From Kitasatospora gansuensis (GTDB lineage: Bacteria; Actinomycetota; Actinomycetes; Streptomycetales; Streptomycetaceae), in NCBI RefSeq assembly GCF_014203705.1, contig NZ_JACHJR010000001.1:744001-808000 (forward strand): 64,000 bases of DNA, in the 5' to 3' direction. The translations under genes and the position numbers were made by a program. The number at the start of each line of letters is the position of its first letter. The stretch's first letter is position 1. The notes under the pieces are model-generated. The model was not told where the DNA came from. It worked only from the letters and a program-made list of their open reading frames with translations, and ran no database searches. Shown here piece by piece: positions 35,750 to 44,997 of the stretch.

Positions 35750-36481
35750 GTGCCGAAGCTGAATCAGATCATCGCCGTCGAAAAAGGCGTCAAGTCCAAG
35801 TCCTTCCAGGAGCTGACCCAGGCTCACCAGGACCTCCAGAAGCCCGCGCTGCTGGCCGGGATCGCCCGGACCTACCAGCCGAAGGACGAGGAGGGCGAGC
35901 AGCTGCCGCCCGAGTCCACCCGGGTGCAGGTGAAGGCCGAGGACGTCCTGCGCAGCACGGCCGCGACGCTGACCCGGCTGTTCGACGTGACCGCCACCAA
36001 GGACCGGGCGAACCGGACGGCCGCCGCGGACGTGGTGGTGGACGGCGCCGTCCTGCTGGCCGATGTCCCGGTGCCCTACCTGCTCTTCCTGGAGAAGCAG
36101 CTCACCGACCTCTACACCTTCGTCCGGAAGCTGCCGGTGCTGGACGCCGCCGAGTCGTGGAACCTCGACCCGTCGACGGACTCCTGGAAGACCGACGCGG
36201 TGCGCACCATCCGCACCAAGAAGGTGCCGCGCAACCACGTGAAGGCCGAGGCCACCGAGAAGCACCCGGCGCAGGTCGAGGTGTACTACGAGGACATCCC
36301 GGTCGGCTACTGGACGACCGTGAAGTTCTCCGGTGCGCTGCCGGCCCGGCGGGTCAACGAGCTGACGGAGCGTCTGGAGAAGCTCCAGCAGGCCGTCAAG
36401 TTCGCCCGCGAGGAGGCCAACAACACCGAGGTCACCGACGAGCGGGTCGGCGACGCGGTGTTCGGCTACCTGTTCAGGTAG
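35750..36481 (+). CDS. Conserved protein of unknown function next to permuted tRNA-like genes
   Basis: 243 aa from GTG 35750. Soluble, highly charged, with an N-terminal Lys-rich stretch (LNQIIAVEKGVKSKSF), central VVVDGAVLLADVPVPYLLFLEKQL, and PRNHVKAEATEKHPAQVEVYYEDI. I believe it belongs to a family that InterPro lists as DUF7873, conserved in Streptomyces, but could not check. The basic patches (RTKKVPRNHVKAEATEK) could bind RNA. It is followed directly by the tRNA-like array, with a hairpin between them, and precedes nothing else on the strand. Confidence 0.8.
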   Translation: MPKLNQIIAVEKGVKSKSFQELTQAHQDLQKPALLAGIARTYQPKDEEGEQLPPESTRVQVKAEDVLRSTAATLTRLFDVTATKDRANRTAAADVVVDGAVLLADVPVPYLLFLEKQLTDLYTFVRKLPVLDAAESWNLDPSTDSWKTDAVRTIRTKKVPRNHVKAEATEKHPAQVEVYYEDIPVGYWTTVKFSGALPARRVNELTERLEKLQQAVKFAREEANNTEVTDERVGDAVFGYLFR

Positions 36482-36490
36482 CCCCATGAT

Positions 36491-36514
36491 CGCCCCCCGT
36501 TCGAGCGGGGGGTG
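36491..36514 (+). terminator. Hairpin between the 243-aa gene and the tRNA-like array
   Basis: 8-bp arms (36491-36498 and 36507-36514, one G-U) around GTTCGAGC, 10 bp after the stop. Could terminate the protein gene, or be processed out of a longer transcript. A second small hairpin GCGCT-GAAG-AGCGC follows at 36514-36527. Confidence 0.6.
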
Positions 36515-36556
36515 CGCTGAAGAGCGCAAGCTGAAACTGATGTTGAAGCTGACCAC

Positions 36557-36633
36557 GGGATGACAGTGGGGGTTCGAATCCCTCCCCCGGCACCACAACG
36601 GGCCGGGGTAGCCCAAGCGGCAGAGGCAGTCCC
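36557..36633 (+). ncRNA. Circularly permuted tRNA-like gene 1 (3' half before 5' half)
   Basis: 3' half at 36557-36595: anticodon 3' stem GGGAT, variable GACAGT, T stem GGGGG, T loop TTCGAAT, T stem CCCTC, acceptor 3' strand CCCCGGC, discriminator A and encoded CCA. After 6 nt comes the 5' half at 36602-36633: acceptor 5' strand GCCGGGG (7/7 match to CCCCGGC), TA at positions 8-9, D arm with GCC/GGC stem and a GG pair in the loop, A26, anticodon stem GTCCC (pairs with GGGAT with one G-U), then A32 and T33. The halves match canonical tRNA positions. The anticodon is split between ends of the transcript, so the amino acid is not known; the D arm is Leu-like. No linear partner for either half was found upstream. 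Confidence 0.75.
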
Positions 36634-36706
36634 ATGAATCTCAGACTCTCGCTCCAGTCTCAGTATTCGCCGCCGATCACCGGATCGACCGGGCGCGGAC
36701 GATCAT

Positions 36707-36777
36707 CGACGGATGCGGGTTCAAGTCCCGCCTGTGCCTCTGACCGTGGCACGGTAGTTCAACGGGAGAACACGTCG
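36707..36777 (+). ncRNA. Circularly permuted tRNA-like gene 2
   Basis: Same layout as gene 1. 3' half 36707-36739: anticodon 3' stem CGACG, short variable GAT, T stem GCGGG, T loop TTCAAGT, T stem CCCGC, acceptor 3' strand CTGTGCC, discriminator T; no CCA is encoded. 5' half 36748-36777: acceptor GGCACGG (pairs with CTGTGCC, 7/7 with one G-U), TA, D arm GTTC-AACGGGA-GAAC, A26, anticodon stem CGTCG (5/5 with CGACG). Then A32 T33. The D arm and U73 are Gly-like. An alternative fold pairs GGCACG with CGTGCC at 36804-36809. Confidence 0.7.
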
Positions 36778-36836
36778 ATCTCAGAATGATCCGCACCCTT
36801 CAACGTGCCGGTGTGTGCAATTGGGTGGCATCTCAG

Positions 36837-36869
36837 GGGCCCGGGGGCTGGATACGTCCCCGGGTCCCG
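36837..36869 (+). terminator. Hairpin at the end of the tRNA-like array
   Basis: GGGCCCGGGG (36837-36846) pairs with CCCCGGGTCC with one G-U, about 10-nt loop. Marks the likely end of the array transcript. Confidence 0.65.
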
Positions 36870-36978
36870 TCACGTCCGGGGCCGATGTTAACGCTCACAA
36901 TCGTACGTAAGGAAACCATAAGCAAACGGTCACGGACTGGTGAAGGCTCGATGAATAACGCTGCGACTTGACCTGTAC

Positions 36979-36995
36979 AAGGCGAGCCTTGCCTT
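36979..36995. promoter_or_regulatory. Weak DmdR/IdeR iron-box-like sequence before doxX-like gene
   Basis: AAGGCGAGCCTTGCCTT keeps the core AGG-AG-CT-CCT pattern of the actinobacterial iron box, about 10 of 17 positions. It is 62 bp before ATG 37057. Evidence is thin. Confidence 0.25.
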
Positions 36996-37056
36996 GCCCG
37001 CCACCGTTGTGGTCCCCGCCACAGCGGTTCCCCCGTTGCCCCCATGGAGTCCGTCG

Positions 37057-37503
37057 ATGTCCGTCATCCCCAGCAGCACAGTCGACTCTGCCCGGCCCTA
37101 CCTGGTGGGCCTGTCCCGGATCGCGATCGGCCTGCTCTTCTCCTGCCACGGCGCCGCTTCCCTGTTCGGCGTCCTCGGCGGCACCAAGGGCGGCGGCACC
37201 GTGGAGGCGCTGTCCTGGCCCGGCTGGTACGCGGCCGTGATCCAACTGGTCGGCGGCGTCCTGGTGTTGGTCGGCCTGGGCACCCGGACGGCTGCGATCG
37301 TCTGCTCCGGCTCCATGGCGTACGCGTACTTCAGCGTGCACCAGGAGGTCGCCCTGTGGCCGATCCAGAACGGCGGCGTCGCCTCGGCGGTGTACAGCTG
37401 GTCCTTCCTGCTGATCGCCGCCACCGGCCCGGGCGCCCTGGCCCTTGACGGCCTGCTGGCCCGCCGCTCGGCCGTCGTCAGCACCGAGTCGGTCACCGCC
37501 TGA
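37057..37503 (+). CDS. DoxX-family membrane protein
   Basis: 148 aa from ATG 37057. Four membrane helices (about residues 15-38, 55-75, 80-95, 115-140), with the family pattern LSRIAIGLLFSCHGAASLFG and VQLVGGVLVLVGLGTR-like segment. Members support membrane redox or thiosulfate:quinone functions, often unclear. Single gene with its own leader. Confidence 0.85.
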   Translation: MSVIPSSTVDSARPYLVGLSRIAIGLLFSCHGAASLFGVLGGTKGGGTVEALSWPGWYAAVIQLVGGVLVLVGLGTRTAAIVCSGSMAYAYFSVHQEVALWPIQNGGVASAVYSWSFLLIAATGPGALALDGLLARRSAVVSTESVTA

Positions 37504-37648
37504 TCTGCCCTGCCCGCCGGTCCGTTCGACCGGGCACGACGGTGCGCTGCGAGCCGGTGGTCATGCCCCGGCTCCAGCCGCCGCACCGAAGAAAGCCGCC
37601 GCACCGAAAGCCGCCGCACCGATCCCGCCGGGCACATCGCAGTCGGTG

Positions 37649-38635
37649 CTACTCCCACTCCCAGCGGATGCCGACCTGGCCGGGCTGCTGGTCGGGCGAG
37701 AGTACGTGGGCGCTGGCCGAGGCGCCGATCCAGAGCTGTTCCCGCCGCCGGTCGATGTCCTCGCCGGGCGCGCGGTCGTAGCGTTCGCAGTGTGCGGGCA
37801 CGGCCGCCGGGTCGAAGTGCACCTGGAGCACGTACTCGCGTACCGGCACGGCGAAGCGCCGCCCGTAGACGGTGGTCGGGCCACCCGGCGGGATCTCGAC
37901 CTCGTACTCGAAGACCGTGCTGTCGCCCAGGCCCAGCGGGCGGTCGAGCATCAGCTCGGCCACGACCAGGCCGATCTCCGGGCGGCGGCGGATCCGGCCG
38001 AGCCGGGCGTGCCGGACGGCGGTGATCTCCGGGCAGCCCGTCGCTCCGTCGTCCGCCTTGTGCACGACCAGGCACCGGGCGACGCCGCTGACGGTGGCCC
38101 GGACGACCTGACGCATCCTCAGCAGGTTGCCGCGCCGCCGGGCGTCCACGTAGTAGGCGTCATGGATGCTGAGCCGTTCCAGCTCGCCGATCGGCGGCGC
38201 GTCCAACTCGCTGAAGACGTCCGAGATCTGCTGTTCACCGGGCCAGACGTCCTCCAGCTGCAGGTTGCCGACGGCCGGGGCGGCGGCCCAGCGGCCGCGC
38301 GGGCGGGGTGGGCCGAGCAGGGTGGAGAGGCCGGTGTGCGGCAGGCCGAGCAGTTCCTCCAGCAGGTGGACGGCGTGCAGCGAGGTGGCCCGTTCGGGTT
38401 GGCTGCGGCCGCGCCGCCAGTAGCTGAGTGTGGTGACGCTGACCCGAACACCACCGATGGCGAGGGCGGCCCGGATCCGGTCGAGGCTGAGGCCGCTCGC
38501 CTCGACGGCAGCGTTCAGGGCCTCGGCGAAGCTGCCGGCCGAACCGGTCCTGGCCGGCGGCACGGCGCCCGGGAGGGTTGCCCGCTGCTCGACCAGGCGG
38601 AGCCTGCCGGCCTTCTGGGGGTGTTCTGAGCCCAT
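37649..38635 (-). CDS. XRE-like DNA-binding regulator with a C-terminal sensor domain
   Basis: 328 aa from ATG 38635 with GGGGAAGG upstream; the frame is open further. N-terminal helix-turn-helix near residues 25-85 (FAEALNAAVEASGLSLDRIR, VRVSVTTLSYWRRGRSQP), then a beta-rich C-terminal domain with no recognised fold (VFEYEVEIPPGGPTTVYGRR). Probably a stress or secondary-metabolism regulator of Streptomyces type. Target unknown. Confidence 0.72.
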   Translation of the reverse strand: MGSEHPQKAGRLRLVEQRATLPGAVPPARTGSAGSFAEALNAAVEASGLSLDRIRAALAIGGVRVSVTTLSYWRRGRSQPERATSLHAVHLLEELLGLPHTGLSTLLGPPRPRGRWAAAPAVGNLQLEDVWPGEQQISDVFSELDAPPIGELERLSIHDAYYVDARRRGNLLRMRQVVRATVSGVARCLVVHKADDGATGCPEITAVRHARLGRIRRRPEIGLVVAELMLDRPLGLGDSTVFEYEVEIPPGGPTTVYGRRFAVPVREYVLQVHFDPAAVPAHCERYDRAPGEDIDRRREQLWIGASASAHVLSPDQQPGQVGIRWEWE

Positions 38636-38822
38636 CCGGATACCTTCCCCACCAAGCGAGTTCGGCGGGACCGGCCCGCCGCCGGCATGCGCTGGGAGTT
38701 GCGTGACCGAGCTGGGGGAACCCCACCCACGACGTGAGGCTACGTCATCGATCGCGGGCATGACAGTGACCGCGACAAAAGTGGTCAAAGCTTGTAGATC
38801 TTGAAACACTGCGGAAACATCG

Positions 38823-38857
38823 CCGCCGGGGCGGGCCTGTAAGGCCCGCCCCGGCGG
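38823..38857 (-). terminator. Hairpin after the sedolisin gene
   Basis: 15-bp perfect arms (38823-38837 and 38843-38857), 5-nt loop, 35 bp past the stop of the protease. Confidence 0.9.
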
Positions 38858-38891
38858 TGCTGCCGCGTCAGGCGCGCGAGAGCGAGGGGAG

Positions 38892-41309
38892 TCAGGAGGT
38901 GGCGACGGAGGCGTCGTCGATGACGAAGCTGGTCCGCAGCGAGGAGTCCTCCACGCCGGTGAACTTCAGGGTCACCGTCTGCCCGGCGAAGGACGAGAGG
39001 TCGAAGGACTTCTGCACGTAGCCGGACGCCGCGTTGGCGTTGGAGTAGGTGGCCAGGGTGGTGGAGCCCGCCTGGACGGTCAGCTTGTCGAAGGCGGTGG
39101 TGCCGGTCTCGGCGGTGTCGATGTGGACCCAGAAGGAGAAGGTCGCCTTGCAGCCGGCCGGGATGGTGACGGCCTGCGAAAGGCTGTCGGTGTGGGCGGA
39201 GCCGTAGCCGTCCAGCCAGGCCTTCCACGAGCCGGAGTGGGCGGCCTGGGAGGTGCCGTTGTCGACGATGCCGGTGGAGGCGGTCCACGGCGTGGCGGTG
39301 CCGGTCTCGAAGCCGGCGTTCCCGAGCAGCTGGGCCGGGGTGCAGGTGCTGCTGCCGACCGTCCAGGTGAAGGAGGCGGAGCCGGTGGCGTTGGTGGTGT
39401 CCTTCGCCGTCACGGTGACGTCGAAGCTGCCGGCGGTCGTCGCGGTGCCGGTGATCAGGCCGGTCGAGCTGACCGACAGGCCGGTAGGCAGGCCGGTAGC
39501 GCTGTAGGTCAGGGTCTGGCCGCCGGCGCTGTCCGAGGCGCTGATCTGAAGGCTGACGGCGCCGCCGGTGGCGGTGGTCCGGTTGCCCGGGTTGGTCACC
39601 GTCACGACGTTGCCGGTCGAGGTGCCGCCGAGCAGCGCGGTGCTCAGCGTGTCGGCTATCGGGCTGCCCCAGCCGGTCACCTGGTCGTAGCCGGTCTTGG
39701 TGGAGAAGTCCTGGTTCTTGCCGGTGACGGTGTCGTGGAAGGTGGTGCCGTAGCTCGCGCTGTTGGCCACCGTGTACAGCTTGGGGCTGGCCTCGCCGAG
39801 CACCGGCTTGCCGGCCGCCTTGGCCTTCTGGTTGACCAGTGCGGCGTAGCCGGACCACAGCGGCGCGGCGGCGCTGGTGCCGCCGTAGACCTGCCAGCCA
39901 CCGGTGGTGAAGATCGCGAATCCGCTGGCCGGGTCGGCGTTGGACGCCACGTCGGGGACGGTGCGCATGGTTCCGGTGACGCCGGTGCCGGTCTGCCAGG
40001 ACGGCTTGGCGAAGACCGTGGAGACGCCGCCGCCGGCGGTGCTCCAGGCGCTCTCGGAGGAGTAACTGGTGCCGGAGACCTTGAGGTTGGTGCCGCCGAC
40101 GCCGGTCTGGTGCGGGCTGGACGCCGGGAAGTCGACGGCCTTCACGGTGGAGCCGCTGGTGGAGCGGGTGCAGTCACGCGAGCCGTCGTCGCCTGAGGCC
40201 GAGAAGATCGAGATGCCCTGCGCGGCGGCCTGCTTGAAGGAGTTGTCGACCGCGGTCATCGAGGAGGCGGTGGTGTCCGGCTCGCAGGAGCCCCAGGAGA
40301 TCGAGATGACCGAGACCCGGTTGTCCGCGACGATCTTGGCGGCCATGTCGATCTCGCCCTGGTCGCTGTTCGGGGCCTCGTAGACCAGCTGGGTCGCCTT
40401 GGGGGCGACGCCGCGCACGATCTCGCTGTCCAGCTCGACCTCACCCTGGCCGCCGCCGGGCGCCGAGTCGTAGTTGGCCCCGTCAACCGAGACGGTGGAG
40501 ACCGCCGGCCCGGAGAGGCCGTACTGGGTGTCGTAGGTCGTGAGGTTGGCCGACTTGTAGCCGTCGAACTCCCAGAGGGCGACGGTCGTTCCGGTACCGT
40601 CCGCCCCCATGCCGTTGAGCTTGTAGGCGCCGTCGTACTGGCTCGGGCCGAAGCCGCTGGGCGTGGCGTTCGGCGTCGCGTTCGGCGCCGTCTGCGACTG
40701 GGGCCGCGCCAGGCGGGTGGTGCGCACGGTGTGGTTGTTCAGGCCGGAGACGCCCTGGACGACATCGGCGAGGTCGGCCGGCACCGAGGCGGCCGCGTCG
40801 TTCGCGAAGAACGTCCGCTGTTGCTGCGGGTCGACGTAGGCGCTCTCGTGGGTGCCGAAGGCCTTGGCGATCTGCTCGGCGGTGCCCTGGGCGTTCACCA
40901 CCTGGCGGTTGTCGCTGACGTTCGCGACGGTCAGGCCCTGGCCCTTCAGGAAGGTCTTCACCTGCTCGACGGCGGCCTGGGTCGGGCCGTACAGCGCGGT
41001 GAACTGAGTCGGCGTCAGGTACTTGCCGTACTCGGCCGTGCCCGGCGTTGCCACGGCCGCGAGGAAGCGGTCCAGCTCGGCGGTGTTGCGCAGCTTGAGA
41101 CTGACGGCCACCGAGAGCTGCTGGTCGGCGGGCACGTCGCCCTTCTTCTCGGAACGGGCGACCGCCGGGGTGACGGTGTTCGGCAGCGCGACTCGGGGGG
41201 TGGCTGCGTTCGGGGTGGGAGCGGCCTGGGCGGCGGTGACTCCGAGCGAGATCGCGGTCAGCGGCAGGACGGCAAAGGCTGCCGCCAGGGCGAGCGGGCG
41301 GGGGCGCAC
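38892..41309 (-). CDS. Secreted sedolisin (S53) peptidase with C-terminal accessory domains
   Basis: 805 aa from GTG 41309 with GAGGAGGA upstream. Signal peptide to about residue 29, pro-kumamolisin activation domain (about 50-195), then the catalytic domain with E290 and D294 (EVELDSE), oxyanion D374 region (SGDDGS) and S479 (GGTSAAAP). After residue 580 come an Ig-like putative cadherin-type domain ([14 protein letters not shown]) and a jelly-roll-like carbohydrate- or protein-binding C-terminal domain ([13 protein letters not shown]). Acid-active endo- or tripeptidyl peptidase, exported. Confidence 0.92.
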   Translation of the reverse strand: MRPRPLALAAAFAVLPLTAISLGVTAAQAAPTPNAATPRVALPNTVTPAVARSEKKGDVPADQQLSVAVSLKLRNTAELDRFLAAVATPGTAEYGKYLTPTQFTALYGPTQAAVEQVKTFLKGQGLTVANVSDNRQVVNAQGTAEQIAKAFGTHESAYVDPQQQRTFFANDAAASVPADLADVVQGVSGLNNHTVRTTRLARPQSQTAPNATPNATPSGFGPSQYDGAYKLNGMGADGTGTTVALWEFDGYKSANLTTYDTQYGLSGPAVSTVSVDGANYDSAPGGGQGEVELDSEIVRGVAPKATQLVYEAPNSDQGEIDMAAKIVADNRVSVISISWGSCEPDTTASSMTAVDNSFKQAAAQGISIFSASGDDGSRDCTRSTSGSTVKAVDFPASSPHQTGVGGTNLKVSGTSYSSESAWSTAGGGVSTVFAKPSWQTGTGVTGTMRTVPDVASNADPASGFAIFTTGGWQVYGGTSAAAPLWSGYAALVNQKAKAAGKPVLGEASPKLYTVANSASYGTTFHDTVTGKNQDFSTKTGYDQVTGWGSPIADTLSTALLGGTSTGNVVTVTNPGNRTTATGGAVSLQISASDSAGGQTLTYSATGLPTGLSVSSTGLITGTATTAGSFDVTVTAKDTTNATGSASFTWTVGSSTCTPAQLLGNAGFETGTATPWTASTGIVDNGTSQAAHSGSWKAWLDGYGSAHTDSLSQAVTIPAGCKATFSFWVHIDTAETGTTAFDKLTVQAGSTTLATYSNANAASGYVQKSFDLSSFAGQTVTLKFTGVEDSSLRTSFVIDDASVATS

Positions 41310-41748
41310 GGGATCCTCCTCTGGCCGGCATGTGGGGGCCGGCAGGGACTACACGTTCCGGGATCGAAAACGCTTGCTAGAACATCCCAGAACCCGTGCG
41401 CCGATTGACCAATGGTCAAGCAATTCATTACTAAAGAACAGTCAAGTGTGGACGGGGAATTCAGAAACAGAATGGATGCCGATTCATACAGTTAAAGGCT
41501 TCCTTCACGCCGTTCCCACAGGTGGCGGGGTTGATGGGATGCGCCCTGGGCCCAGCACGCCGGCCACCCCGACAGCCCACCGAATTCCCGCCCTGAGCCC
41601 GGGAAAACCCGCCCGCCCGGCAAGCCCGCCGCGCGGAGCTGCTGCCGGAAATGCACCCCGGGCGGCCGCGCGCCCCCTCGGCAACTCCACCGCGCCGGGC
41701 TACCATCGGACGATCCGACCGGCTCGCCCGCGAGAGGCTGCACCCGCC
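41310..41748. other. Divergent intergenic region with AT-rich promoter segment
   Basis: 439 bp between the sedolisin and DUF5995-like genes. 41380-41480 is markedly AT-rich for this genome and holds the palindrome at 41405-41419. Beyond 41520 no gene is supported. Confidence 0.5.
41405..41419. promoter_or_regulatory. 15-bp palindrome upstream of the sedolisin gene
   Basis: TTGACCA-A-TGGTCAA, perfect 7-bp arms, about 96 bp before the GTG start. Suitable for a dimeric regulator such as a GntR or MarR protein. Confidence 0.45.
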
Positions 41749-42447
41749 ATGACGATCAGTGAGACTGTGACGGTCGACCAGGTGATCGATCGGATGCGGC
41801 AGTTGCAGGCCTCCCTACCGCCCGGTGACGGTGTGGCGGTCTTCAACGGCATGTACCTCACCGTCACCGAGCTGGTCCAACAGCGCCTGGGGGCGTCCTA
41901 CTTCGACGATCCGGCGGCGATGGCCCGACTGGACGCGGTGTTCGCCGGGCGCTGGCTGGCGGCGGTGGACGCGGTCGCCCGGGGTGCCCGACCGACGGCC
42001 TGCTGGCGGCCACTGTTCGAACTGCGCGGCCACCGGGGCATCCACCCGCTGCAGTTCGCCCTGGCCGGGATGAACGCGCACATCGAGCACGACCTGCCGC
42101 TGTCGGTGGTCGACCTGTGCCGGGAGCTCGGCCGCGAACCGGCCGAGGTCGAGGCGGACTACCTGCGGATCAACGCGCTGCTGGCCCAGGTGGAGGACCA
42201 GGTCAGGGACGAGCTGCTGCCCGGGCCCGAACAGCTCGACCTGGCCGACCCGCTGCTGCACGTGATCGGGGTCTGGAGCATCGACCGGGCCAGGGACGCG
42301 GCCTGGGCCAGTGCCCTGGCGCTCTGGGAGCTGCGCGAACTGCCGTTCGTCGGACCGGCGTTCAGGACCGCACTGGACGGCTCGGTCGGCATGGTCAGCC
42401 GGGCGCTGCTCACCCCGCTGAACGGCCGTGGCCGGCTCCCCGCCTGA
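41749..42447 (+). CDS. DUF5995-like conserved protein
   Basis: 232 aa from ATG 41749. All-alpha, soluble, with family-like HPLQFALAGMNAHIEHDLPLSVVDLCRELG and CWRPLFELRGHRG. I recognise the pattern as DUF5995, function unknown; conserved His (HIEHDL) might bind metal. Not linked to the flanking genes. Confidence 0.72.
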   Translation: MTISETVTVDQVIDRMRQLQASLPPGDGVAVFNGMYLTVTELVQQRLGASYFDDPAAMARLDAVFAGRWLAAVDAVARGARPTACWRPLFELRGHRGIHPLQFALAGMNAHIEHDLPLSVVDLCRELGREPAEVEADYLRINALLAQVEDQVRDELLPGPEQLDLADPLLHVIGVWSIDRARDAAWASALALWELRELPFVGPAFRTALDGSVGMVSRALLTPLNGRGRLPA

Positions 42448-42463
42448 GCGGTGAGCCGGCCAC
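42428..42463 (+). terminator. Hairpin spanning the DUF5995-like stop codon
   Basis: GTGGCCGGCTC (42428-42438) pairs with GAGCCGGCCAC (42453-42463); the stop codon is in the loop. Confidence 0.75.
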
Positions 42464-42465
42464 AG

Positions 42466-42498
42466 CCGGACGGGACCCGGACGGGACCCGGACGGGAC
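42466..42498. repeat. Three tandem copies of an 11-bp unit
   Basis: CCGGACGGGAC repeats perfectly three times at 42466, 42477 and 42488, between convergent genes. Confidence 0.85.
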
Positions 42499-42503
42499 GG
42501 GGA

Positions 42504-44039
<1,536 letters not shown>

Positions 44040-44122
44040 TCATCGATACCCCGGTCGAAAGCCAGTTCACGCGGAATCCTTGATGATCCGCACAAGCTCG
44101 CCCGGGTGGCGTAGTCGTCTTG

Positions 44123-44138
44123 CTGTAGGAACCTACAG
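44123..44138. promoter_or_regulatory. 16-bp palindrome between guaB1 and the transglycosylase gene
   Basis: CTGTAGG-AA-CCTACAG, perfect 7-bp arms, 180 bp before the guaB1 ATG and 10 bp past the next gene stop. Could be an operator or a weak terminator. Confidence 0.35.
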
Positions 44139-44147
44139 ACGGAGGGC

Positions 44148-44768
44148 CTAGTAGCCCTTCCAGTGCGAGCCGTAGCCACGGGCCGAGGCCATCTTGTCCA
44201 TGCCGCCGTAGACCGCGTCGCAGTAGCGCGAGCTGGCGATCAGGTTGTCGACCGGGTTCCGGATGTCGGTGTGACCGGACAGCGCGTACGTCTTGAAGGT
44301 CGGCTGGATCATCTGGGTCAGCCCGATCGAGGGGGTGCCGGCCTTGGCGTTGGAGTCCCAGCCGTTGACGGCGTTCGGGTTGCCGGTGGACTCGGACATC
44401 GCGGTCGCGCGCATCGCCTTCGCGGACGGGACGGGCTTCCCGGCGGCACCGAGCACGTCGCGGGCCTGCTGGATCCAGCCGTCCAGGTTGTCGGCGTAGA
44501 CGGGGGCCGCGGGCGCGGCCGGGGCGGGCGCGGCGGCCGGTGCGGCAGCCGGTTCGGCGGCCGGGGCAGCGGCGGCGGGCGCGGCCACCGGCTCGGTGGC
44601 GGGGGCGGCGACCGGGGTGACCGGCTGCGCGGCGGCGGGCTCGGCCATGGCCTGGCTGATCGGGAGGATCGCGGTGACCGCGATCGCCCCGGCGACGCCG
44701 ATGCCGAGCACCTGGTTGGGCAGCCGGTCGTACCGTATTCGGACCTTCGAGATGGTGAACGCACGCAT
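44148..44768 (-). CDS. Secreted lytic transglycosylase (SLT/lysozyme-like)
   Basis: 206 aa from ATG 44768 with GGAGG upstream. N-terminal signal or membrane helix (residues 16-43), Ala/Pro-rich linker with PAAAP-type units (45-90), then a lysozyme-like domain with the catalytic Glu in ATAMSESTGNPNAVNG and PSIGLTQMIQPTFKTY. Cleaves peptidoglycan glycan strands outside the membrane. Typical size for streptomycete SLT proteins. Confidence 0.85.
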   Translation of the reverse strand: MRAFTISKVRIRYDRLPNQVLGIGVAGAIAVTAILPISQAMAEPAAAQPVTPVAAPATEPVAAPAAAAPAAEPAAAPAAAPAPAAPAAPVYADNLDGWIQQARDVLGAAGKPVPSAKAMRATAMSESTGNPNAVNGWDSNAKAGTPSIGLTQMIQPTFKTYALSGHTDIRNPVDNLIASSRYCDAVYGGMDKMASARGYGSHWKGY

Positions 44769-44997
44769 GCCGCAGTACCTCCGTGGTGGGGGGAAAGTGG
44801 GCGCCGCACTCGGGGCGCGCTTTCGAGACTGCGGGACGGAACGGGACCGGGCAAGCACCGGCAGCGGCATGACGCACGCCACATTTGACAGCAACTCGCG
44901 CTGGCAGCAGCCGAACTGACGGTCCGTCGGCAGTGGTGACGGCCCCACGGTGAAGAAGGTCACGTCCGCCGACGGTCCCCACTCCTGGTGCCGAAGG

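Noticed and set aside
36568..36595. tRNA 3' end as an integration (att) site
   Set aside because: The acceptor 5' strand follows within 10 nt and a second, different set shows the same order; no integrase gene is near.
36602..36745. A single linear tRNA from the unit-1 5' half to the unit-2 3' half
   Set aside because: Acceptor strands GCCGGGG and CTGTGCC pair poorly and the anticodon stems GTCCC and CGACG do not match, while each half pairs fully in the permuted order.
44163..44888. Plus-strand Gly/Arg-rich frame
   Set aside because: Shadow of the transglycosylase gene with its Ala/Pro linker.
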